64,000 bases of DNA from Acidobacteriota bacterium (GTDB taxonomy: Bacteria > Acidobacteriota > Terriglobia > Terriglobales > Acidobacteriaceae). Position 1 is the first letter of the stretch. Each line of letters opens with the position of its first letter. Of this stretch, positions 1-9,345 are shown in pieces. Under the pieces are notes generated by a model, which saw only the letters and a program-made list of their open reading frames with translations, was not told where the DNA came from and made no database searches. Made by a program: the position numbers and the translations under genes. The stretch spans positions 1 through 64,000 of the forward strand of contig PJLO01000001.1 in NCBI GenBank assembly GCA_003010405.1. The letters are read 5' to 3'.

Positions 1-62
1 CACTATTACGCCATCGGGAATCCCCGCACTTGGATGAAAGAGAGCGGCTGGGATGACGACAC

Positions 63-436
63 TATCTGATCAAGTACTTTGCGGACAGTGCAGGCAAAAA
101 AGGCTGCGAATTTTATACGCCCGGTGAAGTTGTCCGCCTGCTGGTGCAGCTCGTGAAGCCCCGCGCAGGCAATGAGATTTACGACCCTACAGTTGGTTCG
201 GGCGGTTTTTTAATTCAGAGCCATCAGTACGTGGAAGAACAGGGCGAGAACCCGAACGACTTAGCCCTTTATGGACAGGACTCGAACGGCACTGTCTGGT
301 CAATCTGCATTATGAACATGATCCTCCACAACATCACCCATTTCACCATCGAGAATGGGGATACGCTGGAAGATCCACAGATTCTCGACCATAGTCAAAT
401 CCGGAGATTTGACCGCGTGCTCGCCAACCCCGCCAT
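63..436 (+). pseudogene. hsdM: Internal fragment of type I restriction-modification DNA methylase (HsdM)
   Basis: This stretch reads as the central part of an N-6 adenine methylase M subunit. It begins with a YLIKYFADSAGKKG-like segment and the FYTP motif, followed by SAM-binding motif I (DPTVGSGGFLI) and FDRVLANP, where the catalytic NPPF motif should follow. The reading is cut right after NP: from about base 434 the DNA belongs to the opposing phosphorylase gene, so catalytic motif IV and the whole C-terminus are gone. The N-terminus is also missing. A different frame, ending in a stop at 67-69, occupies the first bases and was not identified. No HsdS or HsdR is present. Family identity is clear from the motifs; loss of function is inferred. 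Confidence 0.85.
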
Positions 437-2506
437 GCTTTCCCGCATTCGTGCAACCCAGTCTGTAGGAATTCCATTCTCGTCGCGGCTATAAAACTCT
501 GGGATCACTTCGCGTTCAAGCAGGTCGTAGAGCGCGTCGGCTTCGACTGCGTCCCAGGCGGGATCGTCGCCATGTTCCTTACCGTCTCCCAGAGCCCAAC
601 CGACTGCAGGCGTGTATGCTTCTGCCCACCAACCATCCAACTCCGACAGATTGATGCCGCCATTGACGAGAACTTTCATCCCGCTGGTCCCGCAAGCCTC
701 CCATGGCCGGCGTGGTGTATTGATCCAGACATCCACGCCCTGCACAAGGCGCTCGGTCAGCAGCATGTCGTAATCACTGAGAAAGATCACATGGGCGCGA
801 GTCTCAGGCTGCCGGATGAAGTTTATCCACTCCTGAATCAGAGATTGTCCGGCTTGGTCGGCTGGATGGGCCTTGCCAGCGATGATGAGCTGCACCGGAC
901 GGTCAGGATTGGTGAGTAGGCGACGCAGCCGTGCGGGATCGTGCAGCAACAAATTTGGTCGCTTATAGGTAGCAAACCGCCGTGCAAAACCCAAAGTCAG
1001 GGCGTTGGGGTCAAAGAGATGTTTTGCGGCTTCGGCCTCCTCAGGCGCTGCCCCTGCTGCTGATAGATCCCGGGACAATCGCTCGCGGGCATATTCAACG
1101 AGAGACCTGCTGGCGTCAACGCGAAATTTCCATAGCTTGGCGTCCGAGGCCCGGCGAATGTCCTGTTCCAGTGTCTCCGTGGTCCCCAGCCAGCGGTCCT
1201 TTCCACAGCTTCCCGTCCAAAGATCGTCGGCGGGGGCAGAGTCCCAGGTGGGCACGTGTACTCCGTTGGTCACGTATCCGATTGGGATTTCGTCCTCCGG
1301 CCAGCGCGGAAACAGAGGCAGAAAGAGGTGTCGGCTGACTTGGGCATGTAAGCGGCTCACGGCATTCACCGCCCCGCTCCCGCGAACTGCGAGATAGGTC
1401 ATGTTGAAAGGCTCCGACGCGTCGTTTGGATTCTGACGACCCAAGGCCAGCAAATCATGAAGTGCGATGCCGAGGTTCTTTTCTGCATAGCCCCCGAGAT
1501 ATTGCTCGATGAGGGCAGGAACAAAACGGTCAAAACCGGCGGCCACCGCCGTGTGAGTTGTGAAGAGATTTCCCGCTCGTGTCACCGCCAGTGCGACTTC
1601 GAAGGGCTGACTGGTCTTCTCCATAAAGCTATGGGCACGTTCGAGGACAGCGAATGCCGCATGTCCTTCGTTCAGGTGACAGACTTCTGGCTGAATGCCG
1701 AGTGCGCGGAGCAACCGCCAGCCACCAATTCCGAGCAGGAGTTCTTGTTTGAGGCGAAGTTCCGGAGCGCCGCCGTACAACTCGCTGGTAATTCCCCGAT
1801 GAGCGGGAAAGTTCGCAGCGTCATTACTGTCCAGCAGAAATAGTTTCACTCTGCCGACTTGGACTTGCCATGCGCGCAACCATACCGAATATCCTGGCAA
1901 CGCGATTTCCAAACGTAACCACTCCCCGTTCGGTTGGCGCAAGGGGGTGATGGGCAACTGCCCTGGATCGTTGTAAGGAAAGAGAGCCTGTTGGGCTCCA
2001 TTCTTGTCGATTACCTGGCGGAAATAGCCCTGCTGGTAAAGGAGTCCCACCCCGACGACTGGCACTCCGAGATCACTGGCGGCCTTGAGTTGATCGCCGG
2101 CTACATTGCCAAGTCCCCCCGAGTAAATGGGCAGCGCCTCGCTCAACATAAACTCCATGCTGAAATAAGCGGCGCAGGTCAGTGAGCCTTGTGAATAATT
2201 CGGCTGAAACCATGCTGGCGCTTCCGCCGCCTGCCGACTAGCTTCGACCAGCGCATCAACGTTTTTCCGGAAGACGGGATCAGCCAACACGCGCTCGATT
2301 CGGTCGCGCGAGACGGTCTGCAAGACGACCCAGGGATTATGCGTGATCTCCCACAGTTCGGGATCAAGCTGCCGCCACACTTCGTCGGTGGCATGATTCC
2401 ATGACCAGTGCATATCCAAGGCGAGGTCCGCCAGGGAATCAAAACCCTCGATTTCGGTGGGCAGAAGGTTATAGATCGGATGGCTGACGCGGATTTGTTT
2501 GCGCAT
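395..2506 (-). CDS. glgP: Alpha-glucan (glycogen) phosphorylase, GT35, C-terminus truncated
   Basis: GT35 enzymes release glucose-1-phosphate from glycogen or maltodextrin using pyridoxal phosphate. The 703-aa product starts with the DUF3417-type N-terminus of the non-classical bacterial group (LALDMHWSWNHATDEVW) and has the YFSMEF and YSGGLGNVAGDQLKAASDLG segments. The PLP-lysine region EACGTSGMK puts the lysine near residue 611. The start follows a GGAG box. The family C-terminus is missing: after MRESMA (about residue 692) the last residues are read from antisense hsdM DNA until a chance stop. Family members continue past this point by tens of residues or more. The active-site part is complete, so activity cannot be excluded. 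A treT remnant lies upstream, a usual glycogen/trehalose neighbourhood. Confidence 0.87.
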   Translation of the reverse strand: MRKQIRVSHPIYNLLPTEIEGFDSLADLALDMHWSWNHATDEVWRQLDPELWEITHNPWVVLQTVSRDRIERVLADPVFRKNVDALVEASRQAAEAPAWFQPNYSQGSLTCAAYFSMEFMLSEALPIYSGGLGNVAGDQLKAASDLGVPVVGVGLLYQQGYFRQVIDKNGAQQALFPYNDPGQLPITPLRQPNGEWLRLEIALPGYSVWLRAWQVQVGRVKLFLLDSNDAANFPAHRGITSELYGGAPELRLKQELLLGIGGWRLLRALGIQPEVCHLNEGHAAFAVLERAHSFMEKTSQPFEVALAVTRAGNLFTTHTAVAAGFDRFVPALIEQYLGGYAEKNLGIALHDLLALGRQNPNDASEPFNMTYLAVRGSGAVNAVSRLHAQVSRHLFLPLFPRWPEDEIPIGYVTNGVHVPTWDSAPADDLWTGSCGKDRWLGTTETLEQDIRRASDAKLWKFRVDASRSLVEYARERLSRDLSAAGAAPEEAEAAKHLFDPNALTLGFARRFATYKRPNLLLHDPARLRRLLTNPDRPVQLIIAGKAHPADQAGQSLIQEWINFIRQPETRAHVIFLSDYDMLLTERLVQGVDVWINTPRRPWEACGTSGMKVLVNGGINLSELDGWWAEAYTPAVGWALGDGKEHGDDPAWDAVEADALYDLLEREVIPEFYSRDENGIPTDWVARMRESMAGLASTRSNLRI

Positions 2507-2687
2507 GATTTCTCCATAGGATCCGACGCCGCCAGGGCCTCATCTAAAATGATGCACAGATGAATATACTCCCCCGGAAACTTTCCGCGGAGTGTATTCA
2601 TCGCTCTCTGCAACAAGACGTCGACTCCGTTGGCCGCCACAGCCTCAAGTGCGCTTGAGTGATACATTTCGGGCACTCAACACCCGC

Positions 2688-3166
2688 CTAAGCGACTATG
2701 GCTTTCAGCAACCGAAGCTCATCTCGAATCAGCCTGGGGAGGAGAAATTCAGTGCGAATCTTGGCCTGCCCAGCACGTCCAAACCCCTCGGCAATTTCGT
2801 GATTTTCCAAGAGAAACATAACTTTGGTTGCGCAGTCTTCCACGCTTTCCACAAGGTATTCTTCATATCCGGCGGGAAACTGCATAGGGATTCCACCCGC
2901 ATTTCCAGCCACGATCGGCTTCCCCTTCCAGAATGCTTCCGCGATCACCAAGCCAAAGCCTTCGCGAATAGATTTCTGGAGGACAACATTGGCGCTACGC
3001 TGGAAGGCATTGACTTCCATGTTGCCAACACCGGTCATGTTGGTAAATACGAATAGATCGCGATCGTCGACTGCTTCAGCAAGCAGAGGTCGATTAATAT
3101 CAATTCCCATCTCTCCCAGGGCCCTACGGTAAACCTCGGCGGGAAGATCCAGACGTCTCAGTTGCA
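2688..3166 (-). pseudogene. Trehalose synthase-type glycosyltransferase (TreT-like, GT4) remnant
   Basis: The C-terminal Rossmann half of a GT4 enzyme is well preserved: TNMTGVGNMEVNAFQRSA, the donor-binding QKSIREGFGLVIAEAFWKGKPIVAGNAGGIP, then the usual helical tail. Upstream the reading is broken twice. The typical segment after GIDINRPLL (QVSRFDPWKDP in relatives) and roughly 60 further residues are absent, so RPLL runs straight into AEAVDDRDLFVFTN. The frame meets a stop (TAG) at about 3167, so the whole N-terminal acceptor domain is gone. In relatives this enzyme makes trehalose from NDP-glucose and glucose. The family call is good; a nonfunctional state is inferred from the deletions. 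Confidence 0.82.
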
Positions 3167-3266
3167 GCTACTCCCAGCAATGATTCCGGATTCGGTGCCA
3201 GGGTTGTGAGTACAGGACACGATTCTTGACGTGGTGCATCTAAGTAGGCAAAAGAAAGGAGTGCTC

Positions 3267-3587
3267 ATGAAGCTAAGTATCAAAGCCGCTGCGACCACTT
3301 CTGCTCTGCTCTGGGGCGGAGCTGTCCTCACCGTCGGAGTTGCCAATGTCATCCAGCCACGATATGGCAGAGAGTTCTTGCGGTTGTTGGCATCGATCTA
3401 TCCTGGGTATGAGGCGCGGCCCAATTTGGGCCACGTAGCTGTCGGAACTGGATATGCTGTGTTGGACGGAGCAGTGGGCGGTGCACTCTGTGCCTGGCTG
3501 TACAACCGCTTGTCGTCAGAGTGTGAAACCGCCGGACTCACCGGTGCTGAGCGACCGCAAGTCGGTCCGGCGAGATCAGCAGTATAG
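3267..3587 (+). CDS. Small membrane protein of unknown function
   Basis: The product is 106 aa. ATG at 3267 is preceded by AAAGGAG at a good distance; an upstream in-frame start at 3231 lacks this. An N-terminal hydrophobic segment (about residues 6-26) and a second one (about 56-76) flank a conserved-looking loop with PRYGREFL and YPGYEARP. The pattern matches a short membrane protein seen in many acidobacterial and proteobacterial genomes under the loose label holin-like; no activity is established. It is intact, although decayed genes surround it. Confidence 0.7.
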   Translation: MKLSIKAAATTSALLWGGAVLTVGVANVIQPRYGREFLRLLASIYPGYEARPNLGHVAVGTGYAVLDGAVGGALCAWLYNRLSSECETAGLTGAERPQVGPARSAV

Positions 3588-3699
3588 GACTTCAGCGAAG
3601 CACATTTATTCCGAAGCAAAACAGCAAACGAGTTTTCCACCTATGGTGGCAGGCAAAGGTGCGTGAGAATCAAAGTAATGACCTGATTCCAGCCTCCAT

Positions 3700-4150
3700 T
3701 CAACTGTGAACTGCCAGTACAGGACAAGGCCCTAGCTGTATCACCCGATAAACCGTGGAACCAAAGAGCGCAGTGTCTAAAGCGTCGCGACCGCGTACTC
3801 CCATGATCACCATGTCCGCTTGCGCTTCGAGCGCGAACTCGATGATCTGCACGTAGGGCTTGCCAACCCTCACCATGACTTTATGTCGAATGTTTTACTT
3901 TCTTCGGGAGTGAGGCATTCTTCCAGTTGTTTTGTGGCCTTGCCAATCGCGACTTGAAGGTCGCTCATCGCTTCCGAAACATTCTCCAGCACGTGCATGA
4001 GAGTGAGTTCCGCACCGTACTCCCTGGCCATCGAAAACGCGTATTTAGAGGCACGGTGGACGCTCCTCAAAAATCAGGTCAGCAAAACAGTTGCATCTTC
4101 CAGACTTACGGGATCATGTTGGGCAAGGCAGGATATTAGAGCCTGCCTCT
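3700..4150 (-). pseudogene. Universal stress protein (UspA family), frameshifted
   Basis: Three frames must be joined to read one Usp domain. The N-terminal strand (DPVSLEDATVLLT) ends in a stop near 4085. The next frame gives HRASKYAFSMAREYGAELTL and MHVLEN and ends near 3880 with TFDIKS. A third frame then continues MVRVGKPYVQIIEFALEAQ, DMVIMGVRGRDALDTALFGS and the canonical end CPVLAVH, with a stop at 3700. The GxxG-9-G(S) ATP-binding signature is therefore present but out of frame with the start. Single-base losses explain both breaks. Sequencing error cannot be excluded, but neighbouring genes show larger lesions. Confidence 0.8.
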
Positions 4151-4321
4151 GCACAAGCTGGCGTTACCCGCGGCAATCACCCTGCTCATGACAAGGAAAC
4201 GCTTCATCGGCTTCTTCCCAGGAGCCGATCTCCTCTTTCCGCGGAATCATACTCCTGATTCGATGCAGCGACGAGCGGTAGATTGAAAACTGCACTGTTG
4301 AAGACCAAGCGCTCTATGCAA

Positions 4322-5524
4322 TCAGCGCGGAATCTCTTCCATCCTGCGAAGAAAAGGTGCAATGGTCAGGCCCTGCACGAAGACGGAAAAAGCAACAACG
4401 GCAAAACTGATGGTTATTATTTCTTCGCGCCGTGGAGTTCCAATGGGAAGTCCAAGAGCGAGAGCCAGAGCCAAGGCTCCTCGCAACCCTCCCCAAAACA
4501 GGACATGTTGATGTTTTATCGAGACACGAAGCGAGGAGCGAGAGAACCCAAGGCAGCAGGGATAGATCGCTAACGCCCGCCCCAGCGTCACCACTGCAAT
4601 CGCCGTACACGCCGCAAGCCATATCGCCACGAAGTTCTGATGAACCTCGTGCATTCCGATTAGGAGGAATATCAGCGAGTTTGCGACGAACGCCGCGTAT
4701 TCCCAAAACGCATGAACGGCTTCTTTTCCCCGTTCAGAGATCGCGTTGAGGGATTTGAAATTTCCCATGACAAGCCCTGCTATGATCGTCGCCAGGACGC
4801 CTGACAAGCCGAAATGTTCCGCCAGCAAAAAAGAACCGTACGCGGCTACGGTCGTGAAGGTAATTTCGACCAGATGATCTTCGGTACGTCCTGCAAGCAT
4901 GAGCGCGCCGAGAGCCAACGCCGCACCGCACAAAATTCCCCCTCCGACTACCTTCAAGAGCATCAAAGTGATTTCGATCGACGTGATCTGCTGACCTAGA
5001 GCCAGGGAAACGACAACTCCCAAAGCAACCGCGGCCGTGCCATCGTTGAAAAGGCTCTCAGCCTCGATGAGTACCAGTAAACGCCCCTGAACTTTTGCTT
5101 CTTTGAAAATTGCAATCACCGAAACGGGGTCTGTCGCGGCAATGAGAACGCCGAACACCAGTGCTCCCGGCCATTGCCAGCCTGCCAGGTAGTGCATGCC
5201 GGTTGCAGTAACGCACGCAGAAAGTACGACGCCGAGAGTCGCCAGTACGACTATAACTAAAAAGTTACGACGTAACTGATTCCAATGAAGGTGGAACGCA
5301 GCTTCAAAAAGGAGTGGGGGGAGTAGTGCGATGAAGACAAGGTTTTTGGTAAGAGTGACCTTTGGCGCATTCGGCAAAATTGCTAGAACAATTCCAGCCG
5401 CAACCAGGCCGACGCTATAGGGGAGACGGAGTCGCCGCGTCAGCATCGCGACGACCGCGGCGATCAAAAGCAGCAGCGCCCCGGTTTGAAAAGTGAGTTC
5501 CAAGCGCTTCCGTTCTCGTGCCAC
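4322..5524 (-). CDS. NhaP-type Na+(K+)/H+ antiporter, CPA1 family
   Basis: This inner-membrane cation:proton antiporter is 400 aa with about 12 hydrophobic segments and no C-terminal regulatory domain. Diagnostic CPA1 segments are visible: LLPPLLFEAAFHL, the core ATDPVSVIAIFKE with the ion-binding TD motif, ESLFNDGTAAVAL carrying the second carboxylate, and WGGLRGALALALALGLP. The start is a GTG at 5524; TFQTGALLLL begins the first helix a few codons later. It lies between two broken Usp genes and upstream of the ClC exchanger on the same strand, suggesting an old ion-homeostasis and stress cluster. The exact ion (Na+, K+ or Li+) cannot be read from sequence. Confidence 0.9.
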   Translation of the reverse strand: MARERKRLELTFQTGALLLLIAAVVAMLTRRLRLPYSVGLVAAGIVLAILPNAPKVTLTKNLVFIALLPPLLFEAAFHLHWNQLRRNFLVIVVLATLGVVLSACVTATGMHYLAGWQWPGALVFGVLIAATDPVSVIAIFKEAKVQGRLLVLIEAESLFNDGTAAVALGVVVSLALGQQITSIEITLMLLKVVGGGILCGAALALGALMLAGRTEDHLVEITFTTVAAYGSFLLAEHFGLSGVLATIIAGLVMGNFKSLNAISERGKEAVHAFWEYAAFVANSLIFLLIGMHEVHQNFVAIWLAACTAIAVVTLGRALAIYPCCLGFSRSSLRVSIKHQHVLFWGGLRGALALALALGLPIGTPRREEIITISFAVVAFSVFVQGLTIAPFLRRMEEIPR

Positions 5525-5612
5525 CCAGCATTGTCAATCCGCAGTTGGTTCGCATGCTTTGCACATCCGATGATCGTACCACGCCCACAATGTTGGTCAG
5601 CGATGCTCAACG

Positions 5613-6120
5613 CTAAATCTGGGAGCGCGTGGCCTCCTCGTCTTCGCGTCCGATGATCGGCTCATAGTCGTGCCCACGGCCATTGACTTGTTTTACGCAA
5701 CTTTGTTCTTGACAGGATGCTATGCGCGATTTCTTCCGCCTTTGAGCCTTCGTCGAACTTTTTAGTCCAATCCAACCATGAGTTCCGAGGACAATGAGAT
5801 CAACATTTTGCTGGGCAGCTCCCTTGGCTAATGAAGAACCTATACTTCCGTGCCTGATCAGGACGTTGCGGCGAATGTCACGAGTCTCGCCACCTCCGGC
5901 TTGAGAGAAGCTCATTCCAATCTCTTCCTCCAGATCGTCCATCATGTGCCTATATTCGCTTAGAAGTTTCTCTTCCTTGGGTACGATGTCTATGATCAGG
6001 AGTGAGGCTTCGCAGCGAGCTGCAATCTCCGATGCGAAGTGAAAAGCCCGTAAACGGGCAGACGAAAGATCCATCGCAAAACAAAACGGTCCATATTGCT
6101 AATTGCGGGATTTGCGACAT
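5613..6120 (-). pseudogene. Second universal stress protein (UspA family), frameshifted
   Basis: The gene begins MSQIPQLAIWTVLF at 6120, but the frame must shift by one base near 6070 to continue as FAMDLSSARLRAFHFASEIAARCEASLLIIDIVP. The domain runs well to DLIVLGTHGWIGLK. There a second shift is needed: the typical end GSKAEEIAHS appears in another frame while the open frame continues with unrelated sequence to 5613. An internal reading of 153 aa is open but lacks both the proper N-terminal strand and the last strand and helix. It lies between nhaP and clcA. Confidence 0.75.
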
Positions 6121-6258
6121 AGTCGATTCCACGCGACCAACGGAGTTTCACTGCGACGAGCTCTGATAATAAATCCCCAACAGAACTGCACGATAGAATT
6201 TCGGGGTCAGTTTAGTATTCATTCCCACCCGCCATGCATGTGCATTCCCTGAAAGTAG

Positions 6259-8034
6259 TTACGCCGATCCAGTAGAGTCCACGCCATATGAATCCAGCAC
6301 ATCTCGTAGAGTTATGATGCCTTCAAGCTTGTGGATGTCTGCCCGATTGACTACCGGCAAAATATCAATATGGGCTTTGCTCATGCGTTCCAGCGCAAGG
6401 TGAAGGGGATGGTCTGCGTGGACATGAGGAAAATCAAGGGCATCGAAGAGACTCATTAGAGTCTGCTCTCCCTTTCCATTGGTGACAGCTGTTTCCAAAG
6501 TGGTCCGGCTCAGAACTCCGACGATGCTTCCTTCGTCTTCCACAAGCCAGGAGCGGAACTGACTCGCTTGCGTGCGCTCAACTGCATTTTGTACGCTCAT
6601 CTGTGACGGAAGAATCTCCATGCTCGTGCGCCGCACTTGAAATACGATACGTCCGCGTAACTCCTCACGTGTCTTCAAGCTTGGCAAATGAATGCCATCC
6701 TGACGAGCTAAAGCCTGATAGATTGGCAGCTTCTGGAAGCGCGTGGAAATGAAAAGGCTCGCCAGATTGGCGATCATCAATGGCACGATTACAGAGTAAT
6801 CGCGGGTCGTCTCAAAGATCATTAGCACAGATGTCATGGGGGCACGCACGATGCCTGCAAAGAGCGCACCCATGCCCACCAGCGCATACGCCCCTGGCGC
6901 CGCAGTGTAGATCGGCAACAAATGGTGGGCCACAGTGCCAACAGCGCCACCGAGCATCGCGCCAAGAAACAGGCTCGGACCAAAGATTCCCCCTGCGTTG
7001 CCGGAGGCATAGCTGACAGTAACGGCAAACAACTTCAGCACAACCAGCAGCAGCATCAACTTCAATGTCATCATTCCATCCAATGCGCTGCCAACGTAAC
7101 TATACCCAACACCGAGAACCTGGGGTACAAACCAGCCCATTACACCAACCAATAGACCACCCGCCACGGGTTGCCACCAGCGTGTACTTCTCGGAAGAAG
7201 CAAGAAGCGCTTGCGCATTCCCAGCAACAGCCTGGTGAAGGCCACAGACAGAAAGCCGCCAACGATCCCCAGCACTGCGTAGATACCGAACTCAAGCGGA
7301 TGCACCAGTTCGTACTGCGGGACGTGAAACAATGGGTTATTGCCCAAAAGCAGACGCAAAACAACCCAAGACGTTGCCGAGGCAAGAACAACCGATCCCA
7401 GCACCGGAGCATGGAGATCACCCACTACCTCCTCCAGCGCAAACAGAACCGCTGCCATCGGAGTATTGAACGCTGCCGCGATCCCAGCGGCTGCACCAAC
7501 AGGGATGAGGGCTTTCACCTTCTCCCGACTCAGTCCGAGCCAGCGACCAAGAACGGAGGCAATCCCAGCACTGACCTGCACCGATGGTCCCTCTCGACCG
7601 AGCGGAATTCCACTGGCGAGAGTGGCCGCCGTGCATGCGAATTTGCCCAAGACAGTGCGCAACGAGATGTTACCCTCGCGTGCGTAAAGAGCCGCCTTCG
7701 CTTCGGGTACACCGCTGCCTCTGGCATTTGGGAAATAGCGGTACAGCAGGTAACCGATGGCAAGTGCCCCGACCACCGGAATAATTACGCGTCTCCAGCC
7801 AGGACTTCCAACCGGATAGAGTCGCATTCCCAAGCGTTCCGTCAAAGCAATGAACGCGACTACGGTAAGTCCGGCCAAGGCGCCGATCAGCAACGACAGG
7901 ACCAGAAAAACCTGCTCCTCTCTTTCCTGTACAACTGAAATTACACGCGAACGGAGAATAGTTCGCCAACGCATTCCTAGATGTTTCTCGCGGTTCGGTT
8001 CAATAGTCATAGCAGATTTTTCAAGAGCCACCAC
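6259..8034 (-). CDS. clcA: ClC-type H+/Cl- exchange transporter with C-terminal CBS domains
   Basis: This inner-membrane exchanger is 591 aa. The filter motifs are GSGVP (106-110), GREGP (146-150, with the gating glutamate at 148), GGIFGP (348-353) and the conserved FNTPMAAVLFALEE segment carrying the internal proton glutamate. E148 plus the internal glutamate points to a proton-coupled exchanger rather than a channel. Residues from about 470 to the end form a CBS pair, with DILPVVN and LEGIITLRDVL typical of CBS strands; such pairs often bind adenine nucleotides. The N-terminus may start at an internal Met. The nearest gene on the same strand is the broken usp (5613-6120). Confidence 0.92.
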   Translation of the reverse strand: MVALEKSAMTIEPNREKHLGMRWRTILRSRVISVVQEREEQVFLVLSLLIGALAGLTVVAFIALTERLGMRLYPVGSPGWRRVIIPVVGALAIGYLLYRYFPNARGSGVPEAKAALYAREGNISLRTVLGKFACTAATLASGIPLGREGPSVQVSAGIASVLGRWLGLSREKVKALIPVGAAAGIAAAFNTPMAAVLFALEEVVGDLHAPVLGSVVLASATSWVVLRLLLGNNPLFHVPQYELVHPLEFGIYAVLGIVGGFLSVAFTRLLLGMRKRFLLLPRSTRWWQPVAGGLLVGVMGWFVPQVLGVGYSYVGSALDGMMTLKLMLLLVVLKLFAVTVSYASGNAGGIFGPSLFLGAMLGGAVGTVAHHLLPIYTAAPGAYALVGMGALFAGIVRAPMTSVLMIFETTRDYSVIVPLMIANLASLFISTRFQKLPIYQALARQDGIHLPSLKTREELRGRIVFQVRRTSMEILPSQMSVQNAVERTQASQFRSWLVEDEGSIVGVLSRTTLETAVTNGKGEQTLMSLFDALDFPHVHADHPLHLALERMSKAHIDILPVVNRADIHKLEGIITLRDVLDSYGVDSTGSA

Positions 8035-8495
8035 ATCTCACATTGGCAGTAAGCACGATAAGGGATCCTCGCAAGATTCAAAAGATGACGGTTTTACCAG
8101 AGCATAGAGCCGCAACAAGCAGCAGTGTCAGTTTTACGCTTCCAATTGTTTTCCTCTCTTTCGAGCACCTATCGTCAGTACTGAATTGTCGAATTAAGCC
8201 ACGCCTAACTCTTCCAACGCGCAACATGGATGTTTTCTGGAATAAGCTGGTCACCCAACGCAACCGTCGATCACTTTTGGACAATCGATGTGGCTGGTCA
8301 CAGGAGCATCACCGTACATCCAATGGGATGCGCTGTACAGCCGGAGTGGAGCTTTTTTACTTAACTTCAAAAGAGAAGATTATTTCCTGGAACCCGAGCA
8401 ATAGTGAACAGTTTTTCTGCTGGTGCGCTGTCATCGTTGCCGACCTGGGTAAGCTCGTTGATCCGATAACGAGCAAGTCCCGAGGAGACAAGGTC
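8035..8495. other. Intergenic region between clcA and a broken stress gene
   Basis: No credible gene was found. An open frame runs through from 8043 but shows no protein-like composition and no ribosome site until the ATG at 8496. The segment must contain the divergent promoters for clcA and the gene at 8496; no clear -35/-10 pair could be assigned. Confidence 0.4.
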
Positions 8496-9015
8496 ATGTC
8501 CAAAGAAAATTCAGTTGTTGCGATATTTCAAACTCACACCGAAGCCGATGATGCGGTGGAGGGGCTTCAGCGTGGCGGAGTCGACATGCGCAAGCTGTCC
8601 ATCATCGGCAAGGGTTCTCACACAGACGAGCAGGTGGTGGGCTATTACAACACCGACGACCGCATGAAGTATTGGGGCAATGGGTGTTCGGCTTCTATTC
8701 GGTTCCGCTCTCTTCGTGATTCCGGGCATCGGACCAATCTTAGCGGCGGGACCGATAGTCGCGTGGATCGTAGCAGCGTTGGAAGGCGTAGTGGTGGTAG
8801 GAGGGGTAAGCGCGCTGGGTGCTGGCCTGTACAGCATCGGAATTCCCAAGGACAGCATCGTGAAGTATGAAACAGCGCTCCGTACGGATCAGTTTCTGCA
8901 GATCGCCCACGGGACGGCCGCGGAAGTGGCCCGGGCAAAAGATATCATCGAAACCACTCATCCTGCCGAGTGCACACAGCACCCGGTCGAAGCTGTAGCA
9001 AGGCAAGTCGAGTGA
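8496..9015 (+). pseudogene. Stress-type (GSP17M-like) glycine-rich membrane protein, deleted and frameshifted
   Basis: After GAGGAG and an ATG at 8496, the frame gives a clear N-terminal domain: VVAIFQTHTEADDAVEGLQRGG, then MRKLSIIGKG. It stays normal up to DRMKYWG near 8675. It then breaks. The glycine-rich membrane part (LLFGSALFVIPGIGPILAAGP, then VAWIVAALEG) and the end (YSIGIPKDSIVKYETALRTDQFL) lie in another frame, open from 8680 to 9015. Relatives have a GAFWGGLWG-like stretch at the joint, so a short deletion of about eight codons plus a frameshift fits. The original was about 170-180 aa. Confidence 0.8.
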
Positions 9016-9020
9016 CCCGA

Positions 9021-9345
9021 ATGGCTTGCAGCAACCGTAACAGCAATAACATTGACAGTTCCGGCGTCAGCAGCAGCGGTATCGATAGCATTGCTGCTAG
9101 TAAAACTGCAAGTGTGCCACCCAAAGCGACCGATATCACGGTTTCACCGCTGGCATCGTCGATGGCGGTGGGAGACACCCTGCATTTCAAGGCCACGACA
9201 AAGGATACCCATAGCGTGGCGATTCATTGGGCTGGTAGCGCGCCGAGCATGGCAACGATTAACAGTAGCGGAGTGGCAATTGGCATTGGCGCCGGCAAGA
9301 CGGAATCACGGCTACAGCGGGCGGTATGACCAGCTCTCCAGTCGT
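9021..9345 (+). pseudogene. Bacterial Ig-like (Big_2) domain remnant, frameshifted
   Basis: The frame from 9021 reads a Ser/Asn-rich linker, then the Big_2 pattern ITVSPLASSMAVGDTLHFKAT and SVAIHWAGSAPSMATINSSGVAIGI. One base shift near 9303 is required to continue TATAGGMTSSPVVLI, the usual last strands. Such domains occur in secreted or surface adhesins; only one domain is left, with no signal peptide visible and no long parent gene. It is probably a scrap of a larger protein. Confidence 0.6.

Noticed and set aside
1..69. C-terminal end of another open frame (ending GWDDDTI, stop at 67-69)
   Set aside because: Only 22 residues are visible and no family can be assigned. It may belong to a separate gene cut by the window or be chance reading before the hsdM scar.
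2179..2676. A 165-codon minus-strand frame with the start MPEMYHSSALEAV
   Set aside because: Its second half is a frame-shifted copy of the phosphorylase N-terminus. The first 50 residues match no family I can name. It could be a small decayed gene but cannot be supported.
7171..7938. A 255-codon plus-strand frame
   Set aside because: It lies wholly opposite the membrane part of clcA, is Arg/Gln/Asn-rich and has no start signal. clcA motifs on the other strand are unambiguous.
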